A program made the translations under genes and the position numbers. Positions 61,852 to 64,000 of a DNA stretch of 64,000 bases are shown here, piece after piece (within the stretch, counting starts at the first letter, position 1; each line of letters opens with the position of its first letter). This DNA comes from Archangium violaceum Cb vi76. GTDB lineage: Bacteria > Myxococcota > Myxococcia > Myxococcales > Myxococcaceae. The notes beneath the pieces are model-generated. The model had not been told where the DNA came from and ran no database searches. It saw only the letters and a list, made by a program, of their open reading frames with translations. The stretch lies in the NCBI RefSeq assembly GCF_000733295.1, contig NZ_JPMI01000046.1, positions 1 through 64,000 of the forward strand. Reading direction: 5' to 3'.

Positions 61852-63606
61852 TCACCCCTCCTCGAGCAGCATCTTCAGCTCGCGGATGCGCCGGGTGACG
61901 TGGTCCCGGTCCAACCGGCGGAAGCTCTCGGGCAGCAGCTCGCGGCTGGTGCACTCCTGCACCGCCACCAGGTTCTGCAGCTCTATCTCCAGCGGGTAGC
62001 TCGGCGGCACGAAGTCCTCGAAGACGGCCTTGAGGTCTTCCACCGTGGCCTGCTCGCGCCCCTGCGACAGCGCCCGGAAGCGCGTGCGCACCAGCACCGC
62101 CTCCATGTCCGCGCCGCTCAGCTGCCGCGTCCCCGTCGGAATCAGCTCCGCGATGGACGTCACCTCCAGCTTCAGGCCCGTCTTCTTCTGCATCACCTTG
62201 AAGAGCTCCTCCCGCTCCGCTTCCGTCTCCGGATAGAAGAGCGCGAGGTGCTCCTCGGCGCGGCCCTGCCGCTTCAGGTCGATGGGCAGCAGGTCCGGCC
62301 GCGCCGTCAGCAGGAACCAGACAATCTTGCCGCGGTACACCGTGTTGCCCATGAACGAGGCGATGGAGCCGAAGATGCGGCTGCTCGTCCCCGAGTCCCC
62401 GCCCGAGTCGCGGTTGCCCAGGAAGGTGTCGGCCTCGTCCACCATCACCGCCACGGGCCACAGCGCCTTGAGCAGGTTGAAGATCTTCTCCAGGTTGGAC
62501 TCGGTGACGCCCTGCCACTGGCTGCGGAAGTTGAGGAACTTCACCACCGGGATGCCAATCTCGCCGGCGAAGCAGGACACCATGAACGTCTTGCCGGTAC
62601 CCACCGGACCACTCACGAGGTAGCCCATGGGCATCACCTCGATGCGCCCCTTCTTCAGGGCGTTGGCCGCGTGGCGCAGCATGTCCTTGGCCTTGCCGTG
62701 GCCCGCCACCGCGTCCAGCGTGTGCACCGGCTCGATGAATTCGAGCAGACCGTGGCACTCGGCCTGGATGAGCTCCTTCTTCTTCTCCTTGAGCAGATCC
62801 GTGGTGATGCGCACGTCGCGCTCGAGGGCCTCGGTGAGCACGCGGTCCAGGTTGATGCGGGACAGGCCCGCCGTCATCTTCGCCAGGCCCGCCAGCGGCA
62901 CGTCCGACACCCCCGCCAGCTTCTTGCCCTCCAGCTTGTAGCGCACGTACTCCAGCCGCTCCTCCTCGGTGGGCAGGGGCAACTCGATGGCCGCCACGTA
63001 CGGGTTGCGCGACAGGCGCTGGGATACGTCCGCCAGGTTCTCCGCCAGCAGCACCACCGACGCATCACCGCCGAGGAACTGCGGATCGTGCGCCCACTTC
63101 TCCAGCGTGGCCAGGACGAACCGGTCCTCCGCCGACAGGTGGCTCATCTCCCCGCCCGGCACCAGCGTCTCGGCGAAGTCGATGATGAGCGCCATCGACT
63201 TGCCCTCGCTCAGGCGCATCCGCAGGAAGTTCTCGAGAATCTGCAGCGCCCGGGCCGGATCCCTCGGCAGGCTCTTGGCGTAGTCCGTGCCGTAGAGCGC
63301 GTCGTAGCCCGCCATGGTCCGCTGGAAATCCTTCTGCGTCTCCGGAGACGCGGAGCGGATGCCCGACGAGCGGTCATAGAAGATGACGTGGTCGCGCCCA
63401 CCGAAGAGCTCCTCGGACAGGAAGGTGCGCAGGGTGCCGAAGCTCCGGCTGCCGTCCTCCTGGGTGGTGGGCTGAAGGTCCCTCACCGCTCCGTAGAGCA
63501 GGAAGGTGCTGACGGTCTTCGTGTAGTACTTCTGGGCGAGCTTCTGGGCCCAAACCGGCAGCCCCGCGAGTGGATCCGCCGCCTCGGCCTTGCGTGACTT
63601 GGACAC
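61852..63606 (-). CDS. Dual-AAA ATPase (one degenerate, one active module)
   Basis: The product has 584 aa from GTG 63606, chosen because GGAGGGG lies ~9 bases upstream; GTG 63612 is the alternative. Residues ~30-280 resemble an AAA module without P-loop (ALIIDFAETLVPGG, SVVLLAENLADVSQRLSRNP). Residues ~305-500 are an active AAA+: GPVGTGKT (~333-341), VMVDEADTFLG (~386-396) and a GRAEEH arginine-finger candidate. The tail has two conserved helices. This resembles the FtsH/Vps4-like remodelling type, but there is no membrane segment. Role unknown. Confidence 0.85.
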   Translation of the reverse strand: MSKSRKAEAADPLAGLPVWAQKLAQKYYTKTVSTFLLYGAVRDLQPTTQEDGSRSFGTLRTFLSEELFGGRDHVIFYDRSSGIRSASPETQKDFQRTMAGYDALYGTDYAKSLPRDPARALQILENFLRMRLSEGKSMALIIDFAETLVPGGEMSHLSAEDRFVLATLEKWAHDPQFLGGDASVVLLAENLADVSQRLSRNPYVAAIELPLPTEEERLEYVRYKLEGKKLAGVSDVPLAGLAKMTAGLSRINLDRVLTEALERDVRITTDLLKEKKKELIQAECHGLLEFIEPVHTLDAVAGHGKAKDMLRHAANALKKGRIEVMPMGYLVSGPVGTGKTFMVSCFAGEIGIPVVKFLNFRSQWQGVTESNLEKIFNLLKALWPVAVMVDEADTFLGNRDSGGDSGTSSRIFGSIASFMGNTVYRGKIVWFLLTARPDLLPIDLKRQGRAEEHLALFYPETEAEREELFKVMQKKTGLKLEVTSIAELIPTGTRQLSGADMEAVLVRTRFRALSQGREQATVEDLKAVFEDFVPPSYPLEIELQNLVAVQECTSRELLPESFRRLDRDHVTRRIRELKMLLEEG

Positions 63607-63678
63607 CGACACACCCCTCCCGCCCCGGATGGGGCGCACACGCCCGCCCCAGCCGGGCGGGCGCCTTTCTTTACCGCG

Positions 63679-64000
63679 CTACTTGCAGCCGCGCTGCTTC
63701 TTCAGGCGCCCCTTCACCTGGCCCGCGCTGGGAGACACGTCCAGGACCTCGTCCCCGTGGCAACGCAGCTTGAGGAGCACCTGCTTCACCCCGTTGGGGA
63801 GCCGCAGCGTCTTGGGCGTCTCGCCCCACTCCTTGCCACCCGCGAAGATGGTCGCGCCCGCCGGCGAGGACTCCACCTCCAACTCGAAGCCATCCGCCTC
63901 GAGCTTGAGGTCCATCGGCTTGCCGTCAACGGCCAGGGTGATGTTCTCCCGCCTGGGCTTGAAGCCCGGGGCACTGGCCTCCACCGTCACCTGGGTCCCC
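63679..64000 (-). CDS. PEGA-domain protein, 5' partial
   Basis: The frame is open to the window end, so the N-terminus is missing. The visible 107 residues read VTVEASAPGFKPRRENITL, then the PEGA strands ELEVESSPAGATIFAGGKEW and GETPKTLRLPNGVKQVLLKL, ending GRLKKQRGCK. PEGA domains sit at the surface end of kinases and lipoproteins. What precedes it is not visible; an upstream kinase domain is possible, as in the gene at 16296-18044. Confidence 0.75.
   Translation of the reverse strand, partial: GTQVTVEASAPGFKPRRENITLAVDGKPMDLKLEADGFELEVESSPAGATIFAGGKEWGETPKTLRLPNGVKQVLLKLRCHGDEVLDVSPSAGQVKGRLKKQRGCK

Noticed and set aside
61900-63597. 565-codon plus-strand frame opposite the AAA gene
   Set aside because: Shadow of the AAA gene; composition dominated by His, Leu and Arg, no motifs.
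1-64000. CRISPR array or rRNA/complete tRNA genes
   Set aside because: No regularly spaced repeats and no complete RNA gene were found; only the 25-base tRNA-like fragment at 46933.

Overview
The window is high-GC, gene-dense DNA that looks like a myxobacterium of the Cystobacterineae (Archangium/Cystobacter/Myxococcus type). The indicators are several Ser/Thr protein kinases (one fused to an AAA/TPR-like regulator, one ending in a PEGA domain), a HEAT-repeat protein like TIGR02270, a DUF6310/DUF5953-type pair, a many-PAS sensor kinase, numerous lipoproteins, and many proteins of no recognisable family. This assignment rests on gene content; no rRNA gene is present.

Layout. 1-4.0 kb: the end of a thiolase-like (ketosynthase-fold) accessory gene, a PAAR-like DUF4150 protein with a Cys/His-rich C-terminal domain, a probable immunity gene, and a HEAT-repeat protein. 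This resembles a type VI secretion effector locus. 4.1-11.6 kb: a monoheme cytochrome, a giant PknK-like kinase, and three orphan genes, one of which carries a LigA/NHLP-leader-like N-terminus on an IPT-like domain. 11.7-21.4 kb: a TPR-like protein, an ArnT-like glycosyltransferase, a lipoprotein, a kinase, a J-domain protein without HPD, a LysR remnant and an Ala/Gly-rich protein. 21.6-25.6 kb: DUF1428, methyltransferase, 2OG-Fe(II) oxygenase, nucleotidyltransferase and ABA4-like genes.

25.7-31.6 kb: a tightly overlapping operon of ECF sigma factor, zinc-finger anti-sigma factor and caspase-fold protease, followed by a large Ig-like lipoprotein. This is the most coherent candidate system in the window. 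31.7-34.7 kb: a decayed patch holding a 5'-truncated outer-membrane protein, a MerR regulator with a SoxR-box-like palindrome and a divergent methyltransferase, and a P450 with an internal deletion and frameshift. 34.7-41.7 kb: a lipoprotein/outer-membrane pair, VOC and AraC genes, a C25-like cysteine peptidase lipoprotein, a KAS III remnant that still has its terminator, a small Cys-rich lipoprotein, a peptidoglycan-binding/DNase-like protein and a thaumatin-like protein.

41.9-46.9 kb: a 1201-aa multi-PAS histidine kinase and an intact cytochrome P450. 46.9-49.3 kb: a toxin-immunity graveyard that begins at a tRNA/tmRNA 3'-end-like fragment. It holds a frameshifted restriction-endonuclease-like DUF6310 toxin with its DUF5953 partner, then an orphan toxin tip directly followed by Imm26. 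49.3-64 kb: more ordinary housekeeping and envelope genes: an S51-like peptidase, methyltransferase, universal stress protein, CBS protein, ZIP transporter, SigX5-like sigma factor with a VOC partner, DctA, MscS, a response regulator, a tetraheme cytochrome, a LysM lytic transglycosylase, a dual-AAA ATPase and a partial PEGA protein. All coordinates and calls come from reading the sequence; no database search was run.
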